Source: Spirochaetia bacterium (GTDB lineage Bacteria > Spirochaetota > Spirochaetia > Treponematales > Breznakiellaceae). Taken from it: a DNA stretch of 18,877 nt. The translations under genes and the position numbers were made by a program. The stretch covers positions 1 through 18,877 of the forward strand of contig BOAV01000045.1 of NCBI GenBank assembly GCA_026002045.1, written 5' to 3'. Shown here one piece after another: positions 1 to 6,419 of the stretch. The notes beneath the pieces were generated by a model. That model was not told the origin of the DNA, searched no databases, and saw only the letters and a program-made list of their open reading frames with translations. Within the stretch, counting starts at the first letter, position 1; each line of letters starts with the position of its first letter.

Positions 1-68
1 CACCCATACCTGCCACAAAATCACCGCTGCTACTGTCGCATTTGCCTTCACACTTTTTCCGAAAGAAC

Positions 69-113
69 GCCGCCTTTGCCGTCCGTGATGGGACGCCTAA
101 GGGCGGCTTTTTT
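69..113 (+). terminator. Rho-independent terminator
   Basis: The left arm GCCGCCTT (69-76) pairs with AAGGGCGGC (99-107) with one bulged G. A second small stem, GTCC (81-84) with GGAC (91-94), lies inside it, and a run of six T (108-113) follows. This would end a plus-strand transcript that enters from left of the window. Bases 1-68 show no convincing gene in any frame. Confidence 0.7.
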
Positions 114-152
114 ATATCCTCTGTATTTTACGCCGTATAAACGGCTTAAAAG

Positions 153-196
153 AAGCCTCCCTTGTGGGAAGGTTAATAAAGGCAAGGAGGCTTTTT
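153..196 (+). promoter_or_regulatory. Leader hairpin that buries the Shine-Dalgarno site
   Basis: AAGCCTCC (153-160) pairs perfectly with GGAGGCTT (186-193). The stem continues past a bulged C161 with TTG (162-164) to CAA (183-185), giving 11 pairs around an 18-base loop. The right arm contains the whole Shine-Dalgarno sequence AAGGAGG (184-190), and the T run 192-196 ends directly at the ATG at 197. The structure therefore looks both like a small terminator and like an RNA element that blocks ribosome access. A TATAAA box at 136-141 could be a -10 element; it would put the transcript start just before the hairpin, but no good -35 is visible. The pairing is seen in the sequence; the regulatory role is inferred. 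Confidence 0.55.
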
Positions 197-634
197 ATGA
201 AAAAGCTTTCAGTTTCTAAGGCCCTTATCGGCCTGTTCGTGGTTCTCGCAGTCGGCATTGGGCTGGCTGCGTGTTATGATGGTGAATATACGTGGACTGG
301 TGCTGAACTCCAAAGTATCACAGATGCGAAACTCACCTTATCGGGCGGCGAAAAATGGGAAGGGAGCTATAAAATTGGCAGTACAGAGTATAAAGCCAAT
401 GGAACCTACAAAGCCACAACAGTCGCAGGCTATACGTTTGTTACACTGACTGCAACTGGCGGCGATGAGGGTGCCAAAGATTTTTTTGAGGATGTTTATA
501 CGTTTTCCGACGGGACGCTCTCATCCGGCAGTTCCTCGTGGAAAAAGAAGTCAGTTGACGGCGATGAGGCTGAAATTGAAGTTATACTCGACGACGGCCT
601 TTCCGCCGAAGAACTTGAGGCGCTTGGTCTCTAA
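197..634 (+). CDS. Small predicted lipoprotein
   Basis: The gene encodes 145 residues. The N-terminus MKKLSVSKAL is followed by a hydrophobic stretch (about 10-24) and the lipobox LAAC with Cys26, so the product should be exported, lipidated and membrane-anchored. The mature part is acidic, rich in Gly, Thr and Ser, with a WTGAEL segment near its start and short alternating segments suggesting beta structure; the C-terminus ends EELEALGL. I do not recognise a functional family. The start at 197 is chosen because a strong Shine-Dalgarno AAGGAGG lies six bases upstream and the signal peptide begins exactly there; a GTG at 164 would add 11 residues before the signal peptide and is unlikely. The gene stands alone between two terminators. 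Its ribosome-binding site lies inside a leader hairpin, so translation may be controlled. Confidence 0.75.
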   Translation: MKKLSVSKALIGLFVVLAVGIGLAACYDGEYTWTGAELQSITDAKLTLSGGEKWEGSYKIGSTEYKANGTYKATTVAGYTFVTLTATGGDEGAKDFFEDVYTFSDGTLSSGSSSWKKKSVDGDEAEIEVILDDGLSAEELEALGL

Positions 635-679
635 GCAAAGCTAACCGGACACCACTGGACGTTGTGTTTGGCTTAGACA

Positions 680-714
680 GGGCCGTTTCCCTTTGCGGGG
701 GACGGCCTTTTTTT
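680..714 (+). terminator. Rho-independent terminator of the lipoprotein gene
   Basis: GGCCGT (681-686) pairs with ACGGCC (702-707). The stem is extended inside by TCCC against GGGG, and a run of seven T (708-714) follows. It lies 45 bases after the lipoprotein stop codon. Confidence 0.8.
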
Positions 715-742
715 ATGGCCCAACAGGGAAGAAGAATTTAAC

Positions 743-786
743 CACAGAGAGCACAGAGAATTTACACAGAGGACACAGAGGGAAGA
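743..786. repeat. CACAGAG direct repeat, two 22-base units
   Basis: CACAGAG occurs at 743-749, 752-758, 765-771 and 774-780, with spacing 9, 13 and 9. This makes two diverged units of 22 bases (743-764 and 765-786). Sequences of this style (ACCACAGAG, CACAGAGGA) are a dispersed intergenic repeat seen in many unrelated bacterial genomes. No function is evident here. The repeat lies in a non-coding spacer just after the terminator. Confidence 0.6.
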
Positions 787-811
787 GAAGGCGCTTGGCT
801 CCCAATTTGCG

Positions 812-1009
812 CTTCCCCATTCCAGCGCAGCCCCCCTGCAACCGGAGTTTGTGACGGGCACGCTGGGGATAAAGGCGGCGGGGGGTGGCCGATAAATCCG
901 TGACCCGCTTGAGGGGCATGGATTTATCGGCCAGGACCCCCGATTATTCCTTTGCGTGCCCGTGAGACGGCACGGTTGCAGGGGGGCTGAGCGGCGGCAG
1001 CTGGGGAAC
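812..1009. repeat. Large imperfect inverted repeat across the 3' end of the MBL-fold gene
   Basis: Three perfect blocks pair in register: 828-844 with 973-989 (17 bp), 854-863 with 954-963 (10 bp, ACGGGCACGC) and 886-899 with 920-933 (14 bp). The blocks are separated by equal or nearly equal distances in both arms (9 and 9, then 22 and 20 bases), and TTCCCCA at 813-819 matches again near 1002-1008. The two arms are therefore diverged copies about 88 bases long around a 20-base centre (900-919). The right arm encodes the last 20 or so residues of the hydrolase; the left arm is non-coding. There is no T run after the hairpin, so it is not a standard terminator. It may be a decayed palindromic or MITE-like element. 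Confidence 0.7.
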
Positions 1010-1843
1010 CGGCGCTTTTTGTATCCATTCCTTGTTATAGCCGATATTGGCGCTGAATTCCGTGCAGGTGTCCCGGCGGCGGGCGTAGTAGACCGGCTTG
1101 GGGGCCTTGCCGCTCACTTCCTCGGCGTCATCAGTCCCGGCAAGAATTTTGCCGCACAGGCACAGGGCTTCGTCCACGATGGCCAGGGGCAGGGGCTTTT
1201 TGCCGTGCCCGGACCAGAATGTGTCCACAGCCCCCGTCTCCTTCAACCGCGCCTTAAAATGGAGGAGCCCCTGCTGATACTCCGGTATGCCGGTGGAGTC
1301 CTTGAGGTAAAGCAGGGTGTTGGTATTGACCGCATCCCCAAGAAAGGCGATACGGGTGTTAAAATCGATAAAAACCAGACTCCCCCGGCTGTGACCGGGA
1401 ACCCCCACCGCCTCTACCCGGCGATCCCCCGGATCAAAAACGCTTCCGTCGTAGATGGGGAAGGTCCACACCGGTGACGGCGGGGTAAAATCCCCCTCCT
1501 GCACAAAGGATGAACCATTATGGCGGGCGTCGATAAATTCCTTCCGGCGCTTCACATTGCCGTCGGTGTACATGTGCGGGATATCTTCGGGGTGGATAAA
1601 GCACTCACCGAAATCGTAAACGCCCCCGGCATGATCCACATGGCCGTGGGTTATGGCCACGGTGACGGGCAGGTCTGTAAGCTCCCGGCAAAAAGCCTTG
1701 AGATTCCCCGCGCCGGTAAGGGTGTCAATAAGCAGGGCGCTTTTCTTCCCCTCAAGGAGATAGGCGTTTTCTCCCGCTGTTCCGGTAATCTGCCAGGTAG
1801 CGTTAGCTATTTTGGTTGGGGTAAAAAATTTTGATTGTGTCAT
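944..1843 (-). CDS. Metallo-beta-lactamase-fold hydrolase
   Basis: The product has 299 residues and no signal peptide, so it is likely a cytoplasmic metal-dependent hydrolase. The metal-binding signature THGHVDHAGG gives His66, His68, Asp70 and His71. The later ligands are His151 in VPGHSRGS, Asp170 in AFLGDAVN and His213 in FWSGHGKK, so the full set for a two-metal site is present. This places it in the broad glyoxalase II/MBL superfamily; the substrate cannot be told from sequence. The start is supported by AGGAG six bases before the ATG. The C-terminal tail (about 277-299) is rich in Pro and Ala and ends SHGHAKE; much of it is encoded by one arm of a large inverted repeat, so it may be a late addition outside the catalytic fold. 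It reads alone after the three-hairpin spacer. Confidence 0.88.
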   Translation of the reverse strand: MTQSKFFTPTKIANATWQITGTAGENAYLLEGKKSALLIDTLTGAGNLKAFCRELTDLPVTVAITHGHVDHAGGVYDFGECFIHPEDIPHMYTDGNVKRRKEFIDARHNGSSFVQEGDFTPPSPVWTFPIYDGSVFDPGDRRVEAVGVPGHSRGSLVFIDFNTRIAFLGDAVNTNTLLYLKDSTGIPEYQQGLLHFKARLKETGAVDTFWSGHGKKPLPLAIVDEALCLCGKILAGTDDAEEVSGKAPKPVYYARRRDTCTEFSANIGYNKEWIQKAPVPQLPPLSPPATVPSHGHAKE

Positions 1844-1866
1844 GATTCACTCCTGGTTCTAGAATA

Positions 1867-1971
1867 GATTTGTTCAATAACTGAAGTTATTGAACAAATC
1901 CGCTGAAAAATGCAAAATGCTCTGCATTTTGCGAGACTTGTAAGAGAACCAACCGGGTTCTCGAACAAGTC
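1867..1971. repeat. Array of three tandem hairpins
   Basis: Hairpin 1 has a perfect 15-bp stem (1867-1881 with 1886-1900) and a TGAA loop. Hairpin 2 pairs GCAAAATGC (1912-1920) with GCATTTTGC (1924-1932). Hairpin 3 pairs 1935-1941 with 1965-1971 and 1944-1950 with 1956-1962, with a two-base internal loop. Hairpins 1 and 3 share the end word GAACAARTCC and the start word GAYTTGT, so they appear related. The array fills the spacer between the FliL-like gene and the MBL-fold gene, both on the minus strand. No long T run follows on either strand. It may be an intergenic repeat family or an mRNA end-processing structure. Confidence 0.65.
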
Positions 1972-2002
1972 CAATATCCTGAAATATGCGAAAAGGCGAA
2001 CG

Positions 2003-2461
2003 CTACTCCAGTATCATCAAATCATTAAAATACAAAACTTCAATTTTCCCCAGCAGTAATTCTGCGTTGAACCGGCGGAGGAGTTCCGCCTTGGCTGCGG
2101 CCTCGTCCAGATTCCGCAGTTCTTCGGCGCTAAGGGCGGCAAAGTAAGCGGCAGCAATACTGCGGAATTCCGGGGCCTTTGTCACCAGTTCTTCGGTAAA
2201 GTCCCGGTCGGCGCCGGGGTAGGGAAAGGTGATGGAAATCAGGGCCGCAGCGTTTTCCCCGTTATTGACAGCAATGCGGAGACGGCCGAGGCCGGTAAAC
2301 ATGGCCATACCGCCCGCGCTTTCACCGGGGTGGGCCGGAGCGGGAATGGCGCCTGACACCTTTTCCGGCCCCCTGATAAAAAAGGCGTAGACCGTTCCGC
2401 CCAGGATGATCAGAATCAGGGCGGCGGCAATGATCACAAGGATGCGGGTTACAAATTTCAT
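2003..2461 (-). CDS. FliL-like membrane protein
   Basis: The product has 152 residues with one N-terminal membrane segment (about 5-29), then a Pro/Gly-rich linker and a compact domain. The C-terminal half resembles the FliL periplasmic domain: a beta segment (AALISITFPYP), a helical region rich in Ala, Glu and Leu, and the ending KIEVLYFNDLMILE, like the last strand of FliL. FliL sits around the flagellar motor stator in the inner membrane. No other flagellar gene is nearby, so this may be a paralogue acting elsewhere rather than the main FliL of the flagellar operon. GGAGG (2472-2476, minus strand) lies ten bases before the ATG. The assignment rests on resemblance of the domain and the end motif and is moderate. 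Confidence 0.6.
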   Translation of the reverse strand: MKFVTRILVIIAAALILIILGGTVYAFFIRGPEKVSGAIPAPAHPGESAGGMAMFTGLGRLRIAVNNGENAAALISITFPYPGADRDFTEELVTKAPEFRSIAAAYFAALSAEELRNLDEAAAKAELLRRFNAELLLGKIEVLYFNDLMILE

Positions 2462-2519
2462 GAATAACCGCCCTCCACAGAATATGTTTTTCAGAAACCG
2501 ATTAGAGTGTTATTTTCGG

Positions 2520-2693
2520 TTATTTACCTGCGGTTTCTGTTTTAAGGGACAATTTCATTTTAATCTGTTCCGGGGTATACCCCTGTTCCATAAGTTCCAG
2601 AACCTCATTTCGGCCTCGCTTTTCGCCTTCTTCCCGGCCCTCTTCCCATCGGACTTCCAGGGCGTCATCCCAATTCCATTCGGTTAATAACAT
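2520..2693 (-). CDS. Orphan C-terminal tail of an Rpn-type PD-(D/E)XK nuclease
   Basis: This 57-residue reading frame starts MLLTEWNWDDALEVRWEEGR and ends with a helix (LELMEQGYTPEQIKMKLSL). This is the typical C-terminal tail of Rpn family nucleases (also annotated as PD-(D/E)XK nuclease family transposases): a TEWN entry, charged EEGREEG repeats and a final LELM..GYT.EQIK helix. The catalytic domain is absent. The three codons before the ATG read Val-Val-Asn, which also fits the family, and then an in-frame TAG (2703-2705) closes the frame. It is therefore either a fragment left by a deletion or a separately expressed small protein. The ribosome-binding site is weak. It lies between the MscS gene and the FliL-like gene, same strand. 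An inverted repeat, CAGAAACCG (2492-2500) with CGGTTTCTG (2531-2539), overlaps its 3' end. Confidence 0.6.
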   Translation of the reverse strand: MLLTEWNWDDALEVRWEEGREEGEKRGRNEVLELMEQGYTPEQIKMKLSLKTETAGK

Positions 2694-2762
2694 ATTTACA
2701 ACCTACTCCAAAATACCCTAAAAAACAATGTATCGTGATGCGACAGACCTAAGGCGAAGCCC

Positions 2763-3785
2763 TTACGCCAATGTGACGCCCGCTTCGGCAAAGCGGCGGA
2801 GAATTTCCAGGTTGATCCGGCTGACGGTTTCCGCGTAATCCGCCCGGCAGGACACGTAATAGGTAAGGGCGATCTGGCAATTTGCCCCGCCGATGGTTGC
2901 CAATACTGCCTGGGGATTTTCCTCAAGTCCGGGCAGGGTGGAACAGATCTCTTTCAGGATGGCGATGCCCGCCGCGATTTTGTCCGGGCCGTTGTCGCCC
3001 TTGACCAGCAGGGTCTGGACAACCTTGGTGTTGGGGGCGGCGCTGATGTTTTCGATGGGGCTGTTGGCAAAGATGCTGTTGGGGATAAAGACCGTGCGGT
3101 TTTCCAGGGTCCGCAGTTTTGAAGTACGGATGCCCATTTCGGTGATGGTGCCATCGTAGGCGCCGATTTTGATCCGGTCGTTAATCCTGAAGGGCCGGTC
3201 CACAAAGACCGTGATGGAGCCGAAAAAGTTTGAGAGGGTATCCTTAGAAGCCAGGGCCAGGGCGGCGCCCCCCAGGCCGAGCCCTGCCAAAAGGCCGCTC
3301 ACGTTATAACCCAGGGTCCGCAGGACAAGGGCCCCGGCGATGATCCAGATCAGCACATTGCAGAATTTGCGGAGCAGGGGCTGAATTTCGGTCTCGTTCT
3401 TTGCCAGGGGATTCATGCCCCGCTGGGGGACATAGCGGAGGATCAGGTTGTCCAGGGCCTTACCTATCCCCCAGGCGATAACAACGATAAAGAGGGAATT
3501 GATGATCCGGCCGGTCCAGAGTGCCAGCGCTTCATGCAGATGCAGCCCCCGTATCCCGATGGCGATGCCCGCAAGAAACACAATGAACCCCAGGGGCCGT
3601 TCCAGAACGGCAAAGATGATATTATCCACATCGCTCTTTGTTTTCCCGGCGACATGCTTATGGATACTCCTCACGATCAGGGAACAGATCTTCCCCGCGA
3701 TAAAACCGCCAAGTATACAGGCCGCACTCACCAGCCACTGTTTCACCGGATTGTTCAAAAAAACAATGCCAAAGAATTCATCCAT
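2763..3785 (-). CDS. MscS-family mechanosensitive ion channel
   Basis: The product has 340 residues. Hydrophobic segments near 17-38, 64-80, 92-113 and 140-158 precede the pore helix, which is rich in Gly and Ala (about 160-185, with GLLAGLGLGGAALALASKD). The conserved FFGSITVFVDRPFRINDRI and DGTITEMGIRTSKLRT segments mark the cytoplasmic beta domain. The channel opens under membrane tension and releases solutes during osmotic downshock. The protein has two more N-terminal membrane segments than E. coli MscS and a short C-terminus. The start ATG has only a weak AGGA about 12 bases upstream. It is transcribed divergently from the cupin gene, with 91 bases between the two start codons. Confidence 0.93.
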   Translation of the reverse strand: MDEFFGIVFLNNPVKQWLVSAACILGGFIAGKICSLIVRSIHKHVAGKTKSDVDNIIFAVLERPLGFIVFLAGIAIGIRGLHLHEALALWTGRIINSLFIVVIAWGIGKALDNLILRYVPQRGMNPLAKNETEIQPLLRKFCNVLIWIIAGALVLRTLGYNVSGLLAGLGLGGAALALASKDTLSNFFGSITVFVDRPFRINDRIKIGAYDGTITEMGIRTSKLRTLENRTVFIPNSIFANSPIENISAAPNTKVVQTLLVKGDNGPDKIAAGIAILKEICSTLPGLEENPQAVLATIGGANCQIALTYYVSCRADYAETVSRINLEILRRFAEAGVTLA

Positions 3786-3831
3786 GATTCATCTTATCCT
3801 AAATGGCCGGTATTATTAAAGCCAAAAGTTG

Positions 3832-3840
3832 TGCTATACT
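3832..3840 (+). promoter_or_regulatory. Candidate extended -10 promoter for cupin-glmS
   Basis: TGCTATACT contains a TATACT -10 box (3835-3840) preceded by an extended TG (3832-3833). The -35 position is poor (ATTATT at 3812-3817). It lies 37 bases before the cupin start codon in the divergent spacer. This is a candidate only. Confidence 0.4.
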
Positions 3841-3876
3841 GGTACATCTTACATATTTTGATGGAGGGCATCGATT

Positions 3877-4221
3877 ATGGTTATTCAACGCAGCGAAATG
3901 AGGATTGAAAAAAGAGAAAAAGTACGAGACGGGGAAGGAACCGCTGCCTTTACCCATTTGGTGGACTGTGAGAAGGAAAAAAACGTCAAGCTGTTGGCGG
4001 AGCTGACTTTGCCCCCCGGCGCATCCATCGGCTATCACCGGCACGATTCGGAGACCGAGTACTACTTTATCCTCTCCGGCAGCGGGTCCGTGAACGATAA
4101 CGGCGCGGAACGGGCGGTAAAGGCCGGGGATGCGATCATCACCGGGAACGGCGCTTCCCACAGCATCAAAAATACCGGCGCCGTGCCCCTGGTGTTTCAC
4201 GCAGTGATCGTCACCTACTAG
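3877..4221 (+). CDS. Single-domain cupin protein
   Basis: The product has 114 residues, a complete small cupin. Motif 1 reads G52-x-H54-x-H56-x4-E61-x6-G68, and motif 2 includes G84 and H95 followed by N99. His54, His56, Glu61 and His95 are the expected metal ligands. Small cupins bind sugars, acids or effectors, or act as isomerases or dioxygenases; sequence alone does not decide. GGAGGG (3863-3868) lies eight bases before the ATG. Its stop codon is five bases before glmS, so the two genes are very likely one transcript and may be translationally coupled. A sugar-related role beside glmS is a reasonable guess but not shown. Confidence 0.85.
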   Translation: MVIQRSEMRIEKREKVRDGEGTAAFTHLVDCEKEKNVKLLAELTLPPGASIGYHRHDSETEYYFILSGSGSVNDNGAERAVKAGDAIITGNGASHSIKNTGAVPLVFHAVIVTY

Positions 4222-4226
4222 GTCCC

Positions 4227-6104
4227 ATGTGCGGCATTGTCGGATATATCGGTGACAGGGAAGCGGTTCCCATTTTATTGAAGGGTCTGAAAAAGCTTGA
4301 ATACCGGGGCTACGATTCCGCAGGGATCGCCGTCCAGGGAAAGATGGGCCTGGTGGTCCGCAAGACCAAGGGGCTGATTAAAAATCTGGAAGAAAAGATC
4401 GCCGCCGAATTCACCGGCCCAGGAGCGCACAACTCCAAAAATGCCGATGAATTTCGCGGCTTTGCGGGGATAGGCCACACCCGCTGGGCAACCCACGGGG
4501 AGCCCTCGGACGTAAATTCCCATCCCCAGACCAATGCATCCGGCAAAATCGCCGTGGTCCACAACGGCATCATCGAGAACCACGGCAAGCTCAAGGAATG
4601 GCTCAGCTCCAGGGGCGTCACCTTCCGGAGTGAAACCGACACGGAAGCGGTGGCCAACCTGATAGGCTTTTACTACCGGGGCGACCTTTTGCAGGCGGTC
4701 ATGGAAGCCGTGGGCCGCCTGGAAGGCTCCTGGGGGCTGGGGATCATCTGTACCGACGAGCCGAACCGGATCATCGCGGTCCGCAAGGAAAGTCCCCTGG
4801 TGGTGGGTATCGGCAAAGGTGAAAACCTGATCGCTTCCGATGTGCCCGCCCTGCTGGAATACACCCGCGAAGTCTACTACCTTGAGGACCGGGAAATCGC
4901 CATCCTGTATAAGGACCACGTTGATTTTTACAATGACGAAGGGCAGCCCATCCAAAAAGAAAAGACCCGCATCGAATGGGACGCCGCCTCCGCCGAAAAG
5001 GGCGGTTACGAACACTTCATGCTCAAGGAGATCCACGAGCAGCCCAAGGCCCTCACCGACACTTTACGTCCCCGGCTTACCGCTGCGGCGGGCAGCGCAG
5101 CACGGCAGATCAACCTGGACGAAATCGGCTTTGACGCATCCTGGGCGCAGGCAAGCCGGGTGGTGATCACCGCCTGCGGCACCGCCTGGCACGCCGGGGT
5201 TATCGGCAAATACGCCTTTGAACACTTCGCGCGAATTCCCGTGGATGTGGATGTTGCCTCGGAGTTCCGCTACCGCGACCCGATTCTTAATCCAAAGGAC
5301 ATCTTTATCATCATAAGCCAGTCCGGGGAAACCGCCGACACTTTGGCGGCCATGCGCATGGCAAAAAAAGGCGGCGCCCGGATCATCGCCATCACCAACG
5401 TGGTGGGCTCCACCCTGGCCCGCGAAGCGGATTTAGTGATGTACACCTGGGCGGGCCCGGAAATTGCCGTGGCCAGTACCAAAGCTTTCACGACTCAGCT
5501 TATGTGCATCAACCTGATCGCCTTACAGTTCGGCGTTCTCCGGGGCGTCATCAAGTCAGCGCAGTTTAATGAGTATATTAACGCACTGGAAGCAATCCCG
5601 GCCCAGGCGGAAAAAATCTTAAAGGGAAAGGAAAATATCCAGCGCTTTGCGTCACAGCAGTTCAACAAAGGCAAAGTTTTTTTTATGGGCCGCCTCTTTG
5701 ATTACGCGGCGAGCCTGGAAAGCGCCCTCAAGCTCAAGGAAATCAGCTACACCCATTCGGAGGCCTTTGCCGCCGGGGAACTCAAGCACGGCCCCATCGC
5801 CCTGGTGGACACATCCACTTTGGTGGTGGCCCTCTGCACCCAGTCAAAACTTTTCGACAAGATGGAATCCAGCATCACCCAGGTAAAGGCCCGGGGCGCG
5901 GCGGTGGCGGTGATCACCTACGAGGACTCGGACCGCTTCAACCACATCGCCGACGAGGTCTTCCGCATCCCCCGCACCGACGACAGCCTGACCCCGATCC
6001 TGTCGGTCATCCCCGCCCAGCTCTTCGCCTACTACTGCGCGGTCCAGCGGGGTCTTGACCCGGATAAGCCCCGGAATCTGGCGAAGTCGGTTACGGTGGA
6101 ATAA
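4227..6104 (+). CDS. glmS: Glutamine--fructose-6-phosphate aminotransferase (isomerising)
   Basis: The product has 625 residues, close to the usual length of about 610. It makes glucosamine 6-phosphate from fructose 6-phosphate and glutamine, the first step toward UDP-GlcNAc for peptidoglycan. The N-terminal glutaminase domain (about 1-225) starts MCGIVGYIG, with Cys2 as the nucleophile after Met removal, and contains HTRWATHG (84-91) and HNGIIENH (112-119). SIS domain 1 (about 300-440) has SQSGETADT (364-372) and ASTKAFTTQL (416-425); SIS domain 2 (about 475-615) has SEAFAAGELKHGP (511-523) and the typical end DKPRNLAKSVTVE. Residues 62-76 form a slightly longer loop. There is no clear Shine-Dalgarno before the ATG, only TAGGTCCC, which suggests coupling to the cupin gene five bases upstream. 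No glmS ribozyme is recognisable upstream. Confidence 0.97.
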   Translation: MCGIVGYIGDREAVPILLKGLKKLEYRGYDSAGIAVQGKMGLVVRKTKGLIKNLEEKIAAEFTGPGAHNSKNADEFRGFAGIGHTRWATHGEPSDVNSHPQTNASGKIAVVHNGIIENHGKLKEWLSSRGVTFRSETDTEAVANLIGFYYRGDLLQAVMEAVGRLEGSWGLGIICTDEPNRIIAVRKESPLVVGIGKGENLIASDVPALLEYTREVYYLEDREIAILYKDHVDFYNDEGQPIQKEKTRIEWDAASAEKGGYEHFMLKEIHEQPKALTDTLRPRLTAAAGSAARQINLDEIGFDASWAQASRVVITACGTAWHAGVIGKYAFEHFARIPVDVDVASEFRYRDPILNPKDIFIIISQSGETADTLAAMRMAKKGGARIIAITNVVGSTLAREADLVMYTWAGPEIAVASTKAFTTQLMCINLIALQFGVLRGVIKSAQFNEYINALEAIPAQAEKILKGKENIQRFASQQFNKGKVFFMGRLFDYAASLESALKLKEISYTHSEAFAAGELKHGPIALVDTSTLVVALCTQSKLFDKMESSITQVKARGAAVAVITYEDSDRFNHIADEVFRIPRTDDSLTPILSVIPAQLFAYYCAVQRGLDPDKPRNLAKSVTVE

Positions 6105-6124
6105 GGCCCTGCGTTCTTTGGGTT

Positions 6125-6188
6125 CCCGTTGTTGACTTTTGCAACTCTTTGGACTATTTTGATACTAAAGGTTGCAAAAACAACCGGG
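6125..6188 (+). promoter_or_regulatory. Promoter inside a palindromic operator for the antitoxin gene
   Basis: TTGACT (6132-6137) and TATTTT (6155-6160) form a -35/-10 pair with the ideal 17-base spacer. An inverted repeat surrounds it: TTTTGCAAC (6137-6145) with GTTGCAAAA (6171-6179), extended outward by TTGT (6129-6132) with ACAA (6180-6183) and CCCG (6125-6128) with CGGG (6185-6188). The arms overlap the -35 box and flank the -10 box. That is the layout expected if the ribbon-helix-helix antitoxin downstream represses its own promoter. Confidence 0.6.
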
Positions 6189-6197
6189 AGGACAAAT

Positions 6198-6419
6198 ATG
6201 GAGAGCAGGGCGGTAAAACTTTCAACGGCGCTTCTTGATGACGCAGATAAATATGCCCAGGTTTTTTCCCGGTCCATTCCAAAACAAATAGAACATTGGG
6301 TAAAAATCGGGAAAATCGCTGAAGAAAACCCTGATATGCCTTATGAATTGATCAAGGATATCCTGCTGGGTCTGCAGGAGGCTGCGGCCGGGAATCTCTC
6401 GGAATATCGGTTTGGTTAG
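6198..6419 (+). CDS. ParD-like type II antitoxin
   Basis: The product has 73 residues. The N-terminus ESRAVKLSTALLDDADKYAQ fits a ribbon-helix-helix DNA-binding domain, followed by the signature FSRSIPKQIEHWVKIGKIAE and a C-terminal helix ending GNLSEYRFG. This matches the ParD-like antitoxin family, whose members bind and neutralise a RelE/ParE-type toxin and repress their own operon. The start at 6198 has GGGAGGA (6186-6192) five bases upstream. The gene looks complete and keeps a good promoter with a palindromic operator. The partner toxin gene starts directly at the next base but is internally deleted, so this may be an orphan antitoxin. Confidence 0.82.
   Translation: MESRAVKLSTALLDDADKYAQVFSRSIPKQIEHWVKIGKIAEENPDMPYELIKDILLGLQEAAAGNLSEYRFG

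Noticed and set aside
1..68. End of an upstream gene
   Set aside because: All frames can be read without a recognisable product and only 68 bases are available before the terminator.
1867..1971. CRISPR array
   Set aside because: The three hairpins differ in sequence and spacing and there are no regular spacers or cas genes.
4200..4227. Possible glmS ribozyme before glmS
   Set aside because: Only five bases separate the cupin stop codon from the glmS start, so there is no leader of the needed length; the ribozyme is typical of Firmicutes.
4275..5036. Minus-strand open frame (253 residues) inside glmS
   Set aside because: Shadow of the GC-rich glmS glutaminase region; it resembles no protein family and glmS is unmistakable.
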